A stretch of DNA of 36,287 nt, taken from contig DIHE01000031.1 in assembly GCA_002420005.1 (NCBI GenBank), positions 34,354 through 70,640 on the forward strand, in the 5' to 3' direction. Under the pieces are notes generated by a model. The model was not told the origin of the DNA. It did not search any database and saw only the letters and a list, made by a program, of their open reading frames with translations. Source of the DNA: Holophagales bacterium UBA5704 (GTDB lineage: Bacteria > Acidobacteriota > Thermoanaerobaculia > Multivoradales > UBA5704). The translations under genes and the position numbers were made by a program. Shown one piece after another: positions 27,793-35,649 of this stretch (its first letter is position 1; the number at the start of each line of letters is the position of its first letter).

Positions 27793-29120
27793 TTGTCCGT
27801 CCTCACAGCGATCGAGGTGGCATGCGAGCCATGCGTGCCGGATTTCAGGTGCTGGTCGTGAAACGTCTGTTCCTTTCTGGTCGTCCCGTACATCCCGAAG
27901 TTCCACTCGCGGTTGATGAAGTCCGAGGACGACGCGACACCTTTGGAGGCGGCATAGGTGCCGGTCACGGCATAGTTCTCCAGGGTGATGTTGTCCGAGC
28001 CATCCTTCATGACGACACCGGCCCAGTGGAAGGTCCAGGCGTCCGTGCCGGGTTCGACGTGGAAGCCCGGCATGTCTCCCTCGGTCGCCATCGAGTAGGA
28101 CTCGCCGACGTCTGGATTGGCATAGGCATTGATCCCCGCCTCCTTGTCGAACTTGTCCATGCCGGCATCCCCGAGGGCCAGGTACATGATTTTGGCCTCC
28201 GCAATGGTCGCCGGCTTGCGGATGACCTTGCTCTTGACCTGCGAGCCGGCGACACCCCCGACCACCCCACCGATGACACCCCCGATCACGGCGCCCGGCA
28301 AGGCGCCGACCTTGGCGCCGATGGCAGCCCCCACCACGGCACCCGCCACGGCACCGGTCCCGATGTGGCCCTCCAGGTCATAGTGGACTCCCTCCACCAG
28401 GAAGGCCTCGTTGTCCTTGCGCTGGATGAAACCGGGCATCAGATCCATGTAGACCTGATTGGCCATCCGATTCGGCGTCGTGTTGACCCAGCTCGACACC
28501 GACGGGTCGGAGATCCCTTTGCCCAGCTTGACCACGCCATTGTCCTTGTACACCACGCTGCGGTCTCCTCTTCCGGAAGAGCCCGTCACCGCGGCCGAGG
28601 CGCGGCCGCAATCCGACCACACCGCCATCGGGCCGCCGGACTTCCCCTCGCTGTCCTGGCCGCCGGGGGCGTTGGCGCCCTCGCACGCTGCGTGGGGGCT
28701 CCCCGGCTTCGGCAGGAAATGCGGCTCGACCCGCGTCAAGGAATTGCCGGCGACGCTCAGCGAGCCGCCCGCCGCCCGGAGCTCGATGGAGGAGCCCTGT
28801 TTTCCGGACGCCTGGAGCTTCGCGTTCGCTCCGCCGATGAGCCCCGGCGCCGCATAGAGCTGCTGAGGCCCCAGGTAGGCCGTCTGCTTTCCCTCTCCCA
28901 CCGCCGCCTCGCCCGCGGTCGTCGTTTCCTTCGTGTAGCGCTGCACCACTCCCGCCCGGGCGACGGGGCTCACCGCCGGCCGGCTCAGCGCGGACGCGAG
29001 AAACCTCGGGGTCCCCGCCGCGGATCCGGCGCGTGACGCGCCGGCGGGGCGCGGGGAAGGCTCCGCCGCCGGAGTCGAACCGGCCCGGTGCCCCTGAACG
29101 GTCGTCAAAGCTCTCCCCAT
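27789..29120 (-). CDS. Putative eCIS cargo protein with Cys-His domain and glycine-zipper segment
   Basis: 443 residues. The N-terminal 60 are low complexity (A, G, P, S, R) with TPRFLASAL (37-45) and VVQRY, the motif shared with the two other cargo proteins. From about residue 80 a domain matches the next gene upstream: LYAAPGLIG, WSDCGRA (C171), PDVGESYS, FHWAGVV (H365), LENY (E381, N382), KEQTFHD (416-422). The Cys, His and Glu/Asn order fits a papain-like or deamidase fold, which I infer; I do not know the family. A glycine-zipper stretch (253-293, repeated GxxxG with Val/Ala/Ile) sits between Cys and His and could insert into membranes. It lacks DUF4157. SD-like GGAAGG precedes ATG 29120, which lies 26 bases after the preceding stop. 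There is no signal peptide, so it probably leaves through the injection system. Confidence 0.75.
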   Translation of the reverse strand: MGRALTTVQGHRAGSTPAAEPSPRPAGASRAGSAAGTPRFLASALSRPAVSPVARAGVVQRYTKETTTAGEAAVGEGKQTAYLGPQQLYAAPGLIGGANAKLQASGKQGSSIELRAAGGSLSVAGNSLTRVEPHFLPKPGSPHAACEGANAPGGQDSEGKSGGPMAVWSDCGRASAAVTGSSGRGDRSVVYKDNGVVKLGKGISDPSVSSWVNTTPNRMANQVYMDLMPGFIQRKDNEAFLVEGVHYDLEGHIGTGAVAGAVVGAAIGAKVGALPGAVIGGVIGGVVGGVAGSQVKSKVIRKPATIAEAKIMYLALGDAGMDKFDKEAGINAYANPDVGESYSMATEGDMPGFHVEPGTDAWTFHWAGVVMKDGSDNITLENYAVTGTYAASKGVASSSDFINREWNFGMYGTTRKEQTFHDQHLKSGTHGSHATSIAVRTDK

Positions 29121-29146
29121 GGGTCACCTTCCTCTGGCAGTGAGCA

Positions 29147-31864
29147 TCACATGGTTCTCAGGTGCTTTATGATCAAGCTGGCAAGGGCAGGGGCGTCCCT
29201 GTTCGGCAGCTGTGGCAGGTTCGGATTGAGCTGGGCGGCGATTTTCATCACCTGGTCGTCCGTGGCATGGAGAAGCTGCAGAGTGTTCGGATCGACGGTC
29301 CCCAAAATATCCGGTGGCAGGAGCTTCAAGAACTCGCGCTCTGCAATGAGAGCTTGGTATTCCTTCTCGAACTCCCATAGAGTGTCCAGCTCCTTGATCA
29401 CAGCCTGCCGGCCGTGCGACATCTCGTGGGCCAGGACATCGGCGACCGTGGCCGGCGACGCCCCTCCCTCGAGAATGATCAGTTGAAATTCTTTGTTGTG
29501 GAGGCCGATCTTGCCCTTGGCCAGCTCACCCATGACGGACTTGGCACCGCGACTTGCGTTCAATTTATCGAAGCCGTGCTCCAGGAAAAAATTGAACAGC
29601 TTCTGGTATCTCCCTTCGCCGCCCGGTGGCACCACCAGGACCTTGCCTTGGTCGAGGTACCACTCGGCAGCACTCTTGAAAGCCTTGGCCAGCTCCTCAT
29701 CCACGCCCGGGCGCGGGAGATTGCGGTAGATCTGCCGAACCGCCTTGAGGGTTTCATCGACCTTGCCGCTTCCTCCAAAGGCCTGCGCCAGAAGACGCCC
29801 CTGAGAGCTGGCAGGAAGACGGGTGCGGGAGGCCATCCAGACGAGGTCCTTCATCCCTTCGATGCCGCCCTTCGCCTTGGCCGCCAGGAGCGCCGTGCGC
29901 AGGGCCTTGAAGGCCGCGGCGGCACCGTAGACATCGGCGACGGCGGAGACGATGTCGATGGCCAGCCAGAGGAGAGACGGATCTTCCTGCGAGATCGCCT
30001 TCGCTTTGTCGAAGTCCGTGCCGGTGGCCGCGGACGCCAGGGCGTAGTTCTGGGCTTCCTCGTAGGCGGCGTAGAGGCTCAAGCCGGCTCCCATCACGGC
30101 GGCGGCGGCCGCGATGCCCGCGAGCAGGCTGCTGCCACCGGTGGGAATCGCGGCGAGCAACCCCAGGCCGACTGCCAGAAGGCCGAAAAGCATCTTGGAG
30201 GACTCGGCGTCGGCCTTGACCTTCGCCACGTTGTCCGCCGCCACCCGGCTCTGCATCGGCGTGGCGTTCATCTGGCGCATCGCGAGGTCGAGCATGCGCT
30301 GCTGGGACCAGACGTTGAAGCGCCCGCCCAGCTCGGACTCCACGGTCTGGATGTTGTTCAGCCGCTCATGGGCCGTCTCGCCGATCGACTGGGCAAGGGA
30401 GGCGGGACCTTGCCGGGCGAGCTGTTCCAGCCGGCCGGCTGAGCCGGGGCCGGTGGAATAGGCCGCGAGGATGGGAAACTCCGCCTGCTTCGTGTTGGCC
30501 AGCTCGGTGTATTCCTTCTCCGCCTCCTGCCAGGTCTTGCGAAGGCTTTCGGCGGTTTCCTGGAGAGCGGGCGGAATGAGGAACGGATTCGCCTGCGCCG
30601 CCTTCTCGACCGCTTCGCGGGCCGCGATCGACTGTTGGCCGGCTTCGTCCACCAGGCGGCGCTTCACCGCCATTTCGCCCGCGGCGACCTGGAGGCCTTT
30701 GCCGGCGGCTTCATTGCTCATGCGATACGCTGTGGTCGCAGGCCCTCCGCCAGAGTCCCCCACCTGCGTCTCGGTGATGCCGTAATGGGCCAGCTCCTTC
30801 TCGATCTGGGCCTTGCTGTTGGCGAGCAGCTCGCGGGTGACCGCGGTGGCCTTCTGCTCGAGCTGCTTCAAAAACTCCTTGTTGTCGAATTCGAGCCGGT
30901 TGATCTCCTCGCGCAGATACATCTGGATTTCATCGACCAGCTCCTTGCCGTGCTGCGCCTCCAGGCTGGCCTTCTGCGCCCAATCCATGTTGATGAAGCG
31001 CCAGGCGAAGGTGCTCGCCGCAGCCTCTCCCTTGGTGGCGGCGATCTGCTCGAGCTGGGAGCGTAGCCAGGCCGAGTCCGGCGCGAGGGCGACGCCTTCG
31101 AACGGGATCGTCGCGCCCTGCGGCGCGGCCGGTCCCTTGTCCTTGGGAGGCACGGTGCTGGCGTTCGGGCCGGGCATGCTGGCCGGCACGGAGGGGGAGG
31201 CGCCGGGCAAGGGATCTCGCTGGATGCCCGGCGGGCCGGCCGGGGAGGCGGCGCCCTGTTGCACCACATGGGTGGCCTCGTGAGCCATCAGCTCGATGTC
31301 GTCGGCGCTCTGGCCCGGGCCGAGCCAGATGTGGCCGCGGTGGGTGAAGGCCCTGGCCTGCAAGGCTCGGGCTTCGGCCTGCGCCTGGGAGCTCGCATGG
31401 ACGCGCACGCCACCCAGGTCGGCGCCGAGGACCGGCTCGACCCGCTCGCGCACGGCACCGGAGAGCGGCGCGCCGGGGTCCGGCAGGGGCAGCATGGAGC
31501 CCGCGGCCGGCGGCGCCACGGACGCCTTACCCTGGCCGGAGGCCGCGTCAGGCTGACGCTGGACGACAGCTGCGACGCCGTCGGCCTCCTGCTCCCAGAA
31601 GTCTCCGGGCTTGTTGACCTCCAGCTTGGCCTGGAGCGGCAGGACGTCCTCGTCTTTGTCTGTTGTCGGCGGCACCGGCGGCGCGGCAGCCCGGCGCTGC
31701 ACATGCGGCGGGTTGCCGCCCAGCAGGCGCAGGAAATGCGGTGCCCCTGCCGTCGAGCCGGCCGAGAGGCCTTCGGAGAGGCCCGGCCCGGCCGGCGCCA
31801 CAGCCGGCTCGGGAGCCGACGGCATTTTCTTCTCTACGGGCTTGGGGGCGAGGGCGGCGTACAT
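29147..31864 (-). CDS. DUF4157-containing eCIS cargo protein with second C-terminal HExxH motif
   Basis: 905 residues from ATG 31864. N-terminus: PHFLRLLGG (41-49), HVQRR, LPLQAKLEV and EQEAD (91-95), the usual lead-in to DUF4157. DUF4157 core, about 120-205: GVRVHASSQAQAEA and MAHEATHVVQQ (HEATH 195-199). The middle is mostly helical and charged (EKELAHYGI, EAEKEYTELANTK). A hydrophobic hairpin at about 559-601 (LFGLLAVGLGLLAAIP, then LLAGIAAAAAVMGAGLSLYAAY) could span or enter a membrane. Near the C-terminus VADVLAHEMSHGRQAV holds a second HExxH (813-817), with an acidic helix after it, as in zinc peptidases. DUF4157 proteins are typical eCIS-linked cargo, often with variable toxic C-termini; a peptidase toxin is my inference. 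A TTG at 31945 would lengthen it but overlaps the preceding gene by 67 bases, so I prefer ATG 31864, 14 bases after that stop. Confidence 0.8.
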   Translation of the reverse strand: MYAALAPKPVEKKMPSAPEPAVAPAGPGLSEGLSAGSTAGAPHFLRLLGGNPPHVQRRAAAPPVPPTTDKDEDVLPLQAKLEVNKPGDFWEQEADGVAAVVQRQPDAASGQGKASVAPPAAGSMLPLPDPGAPLSGAVRERVEPVLGADLGGVRVHASSQAQAEARALQARAFTHRGHIWLGPGQSADDIELMAHEATHVVQQGAASPAGPPGIQRDPLPGASPSVPASMPGPNASTVPPKDKGPAAPQGATIPFEGVALAPDSAWLRSQLEQIAATKGEAAASTFAWRFINMDWAQKASLEAQHGKELVDEIQMYLREEINRLEFDNKEFLKQLEQKATAVTRELLANSKAQIEKELAHYGITETQVGDSGGGPATTAYRMSNEAAGKGLQVAAGEMAVKRRLVDEAGQQSIAAREAVEKAAQANPFLIPPALQETAESLRKTWQEAEKEYTELANTKQAEFPILAAYSTGPGSAGRLEQLARQGPASLAQSIGETAHERLNNIQTVESELGGRFNVWSQQRMLDLAMRQMNATPMQSRVAADNVAKVKADAESSKMLFGLLAVGLGLLAAIPTGGSSLLAGIAAAAAVMGAGLSLYAAYEEAQNYALASAATGTDFDKAKAISQEDPSLLWLAIDIVSAVADVYGAAAAFKALRTALLAAKAKGGIEGMKDLVWMASRTRLPASSQGRLLAQAFGGSGKVDETLKAVRQIYRNLPRPGVDEELAKAFKSAAEWYLDQGKVLVVPPGGEGRYQKLFNFFLEHGFDKLNASRGAKSVMGELAKGKIGLHNKEFQLIILEGGASPATVADVLAHEMSHGRQAVIKELDTLWEFEKEYQALIAEREFLKLLPPDILGTVDPNTLQLLHATDDQVMKIAAQLNPNLPQLPNRDAPALASLIIKHLRTM

Positions 31865-31878
31865 GTTCTCGGCCTTGC

Positions 31879-33621
31879 TCAGGTTGTCAAGGAGACCGTG
31901 TATTGCGCGCCACCGTTGTTCAGCCCGACGCCGGACTTCGGCCAATAGGGCGCCGGCCAGTCGATGGAACCGAGGAAGTCATCCGACAGGACGAGGTTCA
32001 TCTGGAAGGCCTGGACTTGGATGGAGCTGGATCCGCCGGCGGTCAACGCAGGCAGGAGCCGGGACAGCGGCATCTCGTAGATCTGCGAAGAACCGTTGGC
32101 AAAGGTCTTGGCCCCCGTGGAGAACACCATCCCTCCACCAGCGCCGAACAGAAGGTAGACCTGGTCGTCGGCGATCCAGCTCTTGGTCTGGACCGCCTCG
32201 ACAAAGGCATAGAGCCTCCTTTTCTCGAGCTCTTCCTTGAGGTAGAACCGCTCGCTCTCATCGGTGCTTTTGACGTGGCGATCCAAGAGCTGGCGGGTGG
32301 GCATCGCCGAGAACTTGTCGGCGTCACCGGGAGGAGGTGGCTGGGTGCGGACTCGGATGGTGTGGCTGTTGTCGCCCAGCTTCGAGGCCCACCGGTCGTG
32401 AAAGGTTTGCTCCTTGCTGACCGTCCCGTAGGTCTCCATTCTCCATGCCGTGGTCTTCGAACCCTTGTCACCTCCGGCATTCTCAAAGGTCACCCGGTCG
32501 GGACCGGCCGCCATGATGACGGTGGCATAGTGGAAGAAATATTCACCAGGCACCGGATTCTTCCCGCTCCGGACGGCGTAGGCCTCTCCAACCTCGGGCA
32601 CGACACCCAGATCAAGCCCGAGCTCTTTGGCGCGCTCCTCGCCAAGAGGCGTCTTGCGGAGAGCCTCTTTATCTTTCTTGTCAAGCCACAGAAATTCCTC
32701 GCGCGCCTCCTGGGCGATGGCCCGCTTCTCTTCATCGGTCATCTTCTCGTAGCCGGGGGTCTGCCGGATCTTCTTGTCGATGTAGACGGTCAGCGCCACC
32801 AGATCGAGAGGGCTTTCGTTCGGGGGGACTTCCATGGGGGCCCCGCCCGGCCAACAGACGGCCGCCTCCGGTGTGGTCGATCCTTTCGGCCCCATGACCT
32901 CGCGGGCCGCCTGGCGGCAATCACCCCAGAAGGTCTCGCCCGTCGGATCGACGTCGTGCTTCACTTTGACTTTCGAGAGTGTCTTGGAGCCTCCATTTCC
33001 AGGAACCTGGACCGTCATGGCTCCTTCGCCTGCCGAGATCTCGATTCCGGACTTTTTCGCCTTCAGGATCGAAGCCGCCTGAGCGATCAGGGCAGGGGTC
33101 GCGTAGGCCACGTGCGAGCCGAACGTCAACGTATCACCGGTATCGCCGAGCTTTCCCGACCCGCCGTATTCGTCCGTTTTGACATAGCCGCGAACCGCAG
33201 AAGGCACAGGGTCTCCGCATTTTCCGATCAACCCCTTCGCGGATTTTCCCTCGCGGACGGCCGCGGCCACAGCGACGGCGTGCCCTTCCGGACCCAGGCC
33301 GGCGTCGTGGGTCAAACCGGCATGCTGGAGCTGGTGGGCGGCTTCATGGGCGGCGACGTCGAGCGGCGGCTCCTTGCCGGAGAAATGGGTGACGGCGCCG
33401 TCGGTGAAGGCGACCTTTCCGTGCCCGGCACATCCGGGCTCGTTGTCAACCGCCTGGAACGGCTGGCTCACGCCCAGGGAACGCTGGATCTGCTCCTGGT
33501 GGGGAAAGCGAAAGAACCGCGGGAGGCCCGACGGCGCACCGGACTCCGGCCGGGCTGCCGGCTCCGGTGCCGCCTTCGGCTCGGAGCCCGACGTACTTTT
33601 CTGGGGGCTGGCGGCTTGCAT
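31879..33621 (-). CDS. eCIS cargo protein: DUF4157-like HExxH, Cys-His domain and C2-like C-terminus
   Basis: 580 residues. N-terminus low complexity, then LPRFFRF (33-39) and IQRSLG. At 88-100 DVAAHEAAHQLQH carries an HExxH of DUF4157 type, in a shortened domain. Residues about 165-425 match the 443-residue protein: AYATPALIA, WGDCRQA (C235), PEVGEAYA, YFFHYATVI (H364), TFEN (E380, N381), KEQTFHD (403-409). Residues about 455-580 look like a beta sandwich of C2 type (LYAFVEAVQTKSW, DDQVYLLFG, IQVQAF, SDDFLGSIDW), which could bind membrane or target. No signal peptide. Its ATG lies 3 bases after the ATPase stop, with GGAG eight bases upstream inside that gene, so it is co-transcribed with the injection-system ATPase. 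The role as injected effector is inferred from that position and from DUF4157. Confidence 0.8.
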   Translation of the reverse strand: MQAASPQKSTSGSEPKAAPEPAARPESGAPSGLPRFFRFPHQEQIQRSLGVSQPFQAVDNEPGCAGHGKVAFTDGAVTHFSGKEPPLDVAAHEAAHQLQHAGLTHDAGLGPEGHAVAVAAAVREGKSAKGLIGKCGDPVPSAVRGYVKTDEYGGSGKLGDTGDTLTFGSHVAYATPALIAQAASILKAKKSGIEISAGEGAMTVQVPGNGGSKTLSKVKVKHDVDPTGETFWGDCRQAAREVMGPKGSTTPEAAVCWPGGAPMEVPPNESPLDLVALTVYIDKKIRQTPGYEKMTDEEKRAIAQEAREEFLWLDKKDKEALRKTPLGEERAKELGLDLGVVPEVGEAYAVRSGKNPVPGEYFFHYATVIMAAGPDRVTFENAGGDKGSKTTAWRMETYGTVSKEQTFHDRWASKLGDNSHTIRVRTQPPPPGDADKFSAMPTRQLLDRHVKSTDESERFYLKEELEKRRLYAFVEAVQTKSWIADDQVYLLFGAGGGMVFSTGAKTFANGSSQIYEMPLSRLLPALTAGGSSSIQVQAFQMNLVLSDDFLGSIDWPAPYWPKSGVGLNNGGAQYTVSLTT

Positions 33622-33624
33622 GGG

Positions 33625-35649
33625 TCACTCCAGACGGGGTCTCTTGAGCTCCAACGGAACCTGCCGGCCGAGCTTGCGGTATTCGGCCTGCAGCCCGAGC
33701 AGGATGTCGGCGGAGGCGATCGGACGCGCTTCGCTCTGCGCCAGGACCGCGGCGGCGAGGACGACGTTGCGGATGTGGCCGCCGCCCAGGTCCACCAGGG
33801 CGGCGAGCTTGCTGATCTCGGACGGCGGCAGGCGATGGCTCTCCCCCAGGTGCGAGCTCCAGAGGAGGCGGCGCTCTTCCGGACCCGGCAGAGGGAAGTC
33901 GAGGATCGCGTCGAGCCGCCGCATGAAGGCGGGATCGAACCGCGAACGGCTGTTGCTGGTGAGCAGCGCGATGCCGTCCCAGGACTCCAGGCGTTGCAGG
34001 AGGTAGTTGGTCTGGGCGTTGGCGAAGCGGTCGTTGGAGTCTTTGATGTCCGTGCGCTTGCCGAACAGGGAGTCGGCTTCGTCGAAGAGCAGGATGACTT
34101 CCGACTGCTCGGCGCGGGCGAGGAGCTGGGCGAGGTTCTTCTCGGTCTCGCCGATGTATTTGGAGGTCACGGAGGCGAGGTCCACCCGGTAGAGCGGAAT
34201 GCCCAGGCGGGTGGCGAGCCAGCTCGCGGCCAGGGTCTTGCCGGTGCCGGAGGGACCGATGAGCAGGCCGCGGACGCCCGGCCGGTAGCGGGCCTGCGCC
34301 GAGATCCCCAGGTGGTCGACCAGGCCGTCGCGCCCCTGGCAGCGCAGCAGGAGAAGGCGCAGCTCCTGGCGCAGGGCCTCGGGGAGGACCAGGGCCTCGT
34401 CCGGAATCGGATCGGTGAGCGGCTGGGCGAGCGCTTCGAGGCCGGTGCCGTCGCCGCTCCAGGCCGCGGCGGCCACGTCGGCACGGGTGGGCCGGTCGTG
34501 GCCGGCGAGGCGGCTGCGGTGGAGGGCCAGGCGGCCGAGGGTGGCGATGCGCCCGCTGCCGTGGCGGTGGTGGCGGGCGAGGACGCCCGCGAGGCCGTCG
34601 AGGTCACCGAGGCCGTCGCCCTCCCCCAAAGCGCGGCGCCACAGCTCGCGCCGCTCGGCCGGCGGCGGAACGGGCAGCGACCAGGTGAGCGGCGAGGTGC
34701 CGGTGATCTCGATGGCGCCGTCCGGGCCACTGAGCGCGAGGACCGGGCCGTCGTAACCGGGGAGAGCCGGCAGGACCCGGCGCTCGCCCGGGCCGGAATC
34801 GACACAAAAAACCGGTAGCAGGCCGCGCAGGAGGCACCAGGGGCCGAAGCCGAGGAGCTTGTCGGTCTCGATGAAGAGGGGCCGCCGGCCGAGCGCCGCA
34901 GCGATGGCGGTGGCGGCGGAGCGCCCTTCGGCCGGCATGCCGGTGCGCAGGATCAAGGACCTCCCGGAGCCCGCCGCGAGCCCCGCGGCGTGGCGCTCGG
35001 CCTGGCCGAGGAGGGAGGGCGGCAGAGGGATCTCCGGCATCCAGCCGAGCCCGATCGCCGTTCCCGGGAGGACGGCGTCACGGCCGCGCAAGGCGAAGCC
35101 GAGATGGAGGGGGACCGACACGGTGCGTTCCGGCAAGGGACCGCCTTCGGCCGGCAGGGTCAGCAGGCCGGAGCGCATCGCCGGCCCGTTCACCAGGGGC
35201 TCGATGAGCGAGCCCGTCCGGGAGAGAGGTTCCAGGCAGGCGGCGAGGAGGCCGAGGGTGGGTCGGGAGCCGGCGAGCGGGGCCTGAAGCCAGGCGATGA
35301 GGCGGCCGGTGGCGAGGTCCTCCTCCACGGCGGCGGTGAGCGCCACGGCCAGGATCTCGGCCAGGGAGAGGCCCAGGTCGCGGGCGAGGGCGAGCAGCGG
35401 CACGTCCTCCGCCGCGGGACGGCCCAGATAGGCGGGGAGCGACGATTTCCAGTCTCCGTCGGCCGCGGCCACGGCGTCCAGGCAGGCGCGGAGATGGCCG
35501 GCCTCCCAGCCGTCGCCTTCGGGAGGCCCTCCCCAGGTGAAGGTGCCGGCGGCGGCGAGCGCCCAGGTGCGCAAGGTGGCGGCGGGAACCGGTGCGGCCG
35601 GTGCGGCCGGCGCCGCCGGAACGACCCGCAGGAGCGGCTCAACGGACAT
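33625..35649 (-). CDS. AAA+ ATPase of an extracellular contractile injection system (Afp15/Pvc15 type)
   Basis: 674 residues. The first 430 form a poorly conserved Ala/Leu-rich region, including a degenerate ATPase-like part (LILRTGMPAEGRSA, 232-245, lacking a proper Walker A). A complete AAA+ module follows: Walker A GPSGTGKT (465-472), SKYIGETEKNL, Walker B LLFDEADSLF (520-529), sensor 1 TSN (564-566) and RRLD arginines (577-578). Duplicated ATPase layout with one dead copy and the phrase DRFANAQTNYLLQRLE are typical of ATPases in eCIS loci, where they are needed for particle assembly or remodelling in the cytoplasm. GGAGG lies six bases before ATG 35649. The gene overlaps the preceding one by 11 bases and is followed after 3 bases by cargo, so it links structural and cargo genes in one operon. 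Confidence 0.88.
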   Translation of the reverse strand: MSVEPLLRVVPAAPAAPAAPVPAATLRTWALAAAGTFTWGGPPEGDGWEAGHLRACLDAVAAADGDWKSSLPAYLGRPAAEDVPLLALARDLGLSLAEILAVALTAAVEEDLATGRLIAWLQAPLAGSRPTLGLLAACLEPLSRTGSLIEPLVNGPAMRSGLLTLPAEGGPLPERTVSVPLHLGFALRGRDAVLPGTAIGLGWMPEIPLPPSLLGQAERHAAGLAAGSGRSLILRTGMPAEGRSAATAIAAALGRRPLFIETDKLLGFGPWCLLRGLLPVFCVDSGPGERRVLPALPGYDGPVLALSGPDGAIEITGTSPLTWSLPVPPPAERRELWRRALGEGDGLGDLDGLAGVLARHHRHGSGRIATLGRLALHRSRLAGHDRPTRADVAAAAWSGDGTGLEALAQPLTDPIPDEALVLPEALRQELRLLLLRCQGRDGLVDHLGISAQARYRPGVRGLLIGPSGTGKTLAASWLATRLGIPLYRVDLASVTSKYIGETEKNLAQLLARAEQSEVILLFDEADSLFGKRTDIKDSNDRFANAQTNYLLQRLESWDGIALLTSNSRSRFDPAFMRRLDAILDFPLPGPEERRLLWSSHLGESHRLPPSEISKLAALVDLGGGHIRNVVLAAAVLAQSEARPIASADILLGLQAEYRKLGRQVPLELKRPRLE

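Noticed and set aside
31865..31945. TTG start adding 27 residues to the 905-residue cargo protein
   Set aside because: Would overlap the preceding gene by 67 bases and the extra residues are out-of-frame sequence of that gene.
31663..34818. Plus-strand open frame of 1051 codons
   Set aside because: Lies opposite two cargo genes and the AAA+ gene, which have clear motifs; no domain or start signal of its own.
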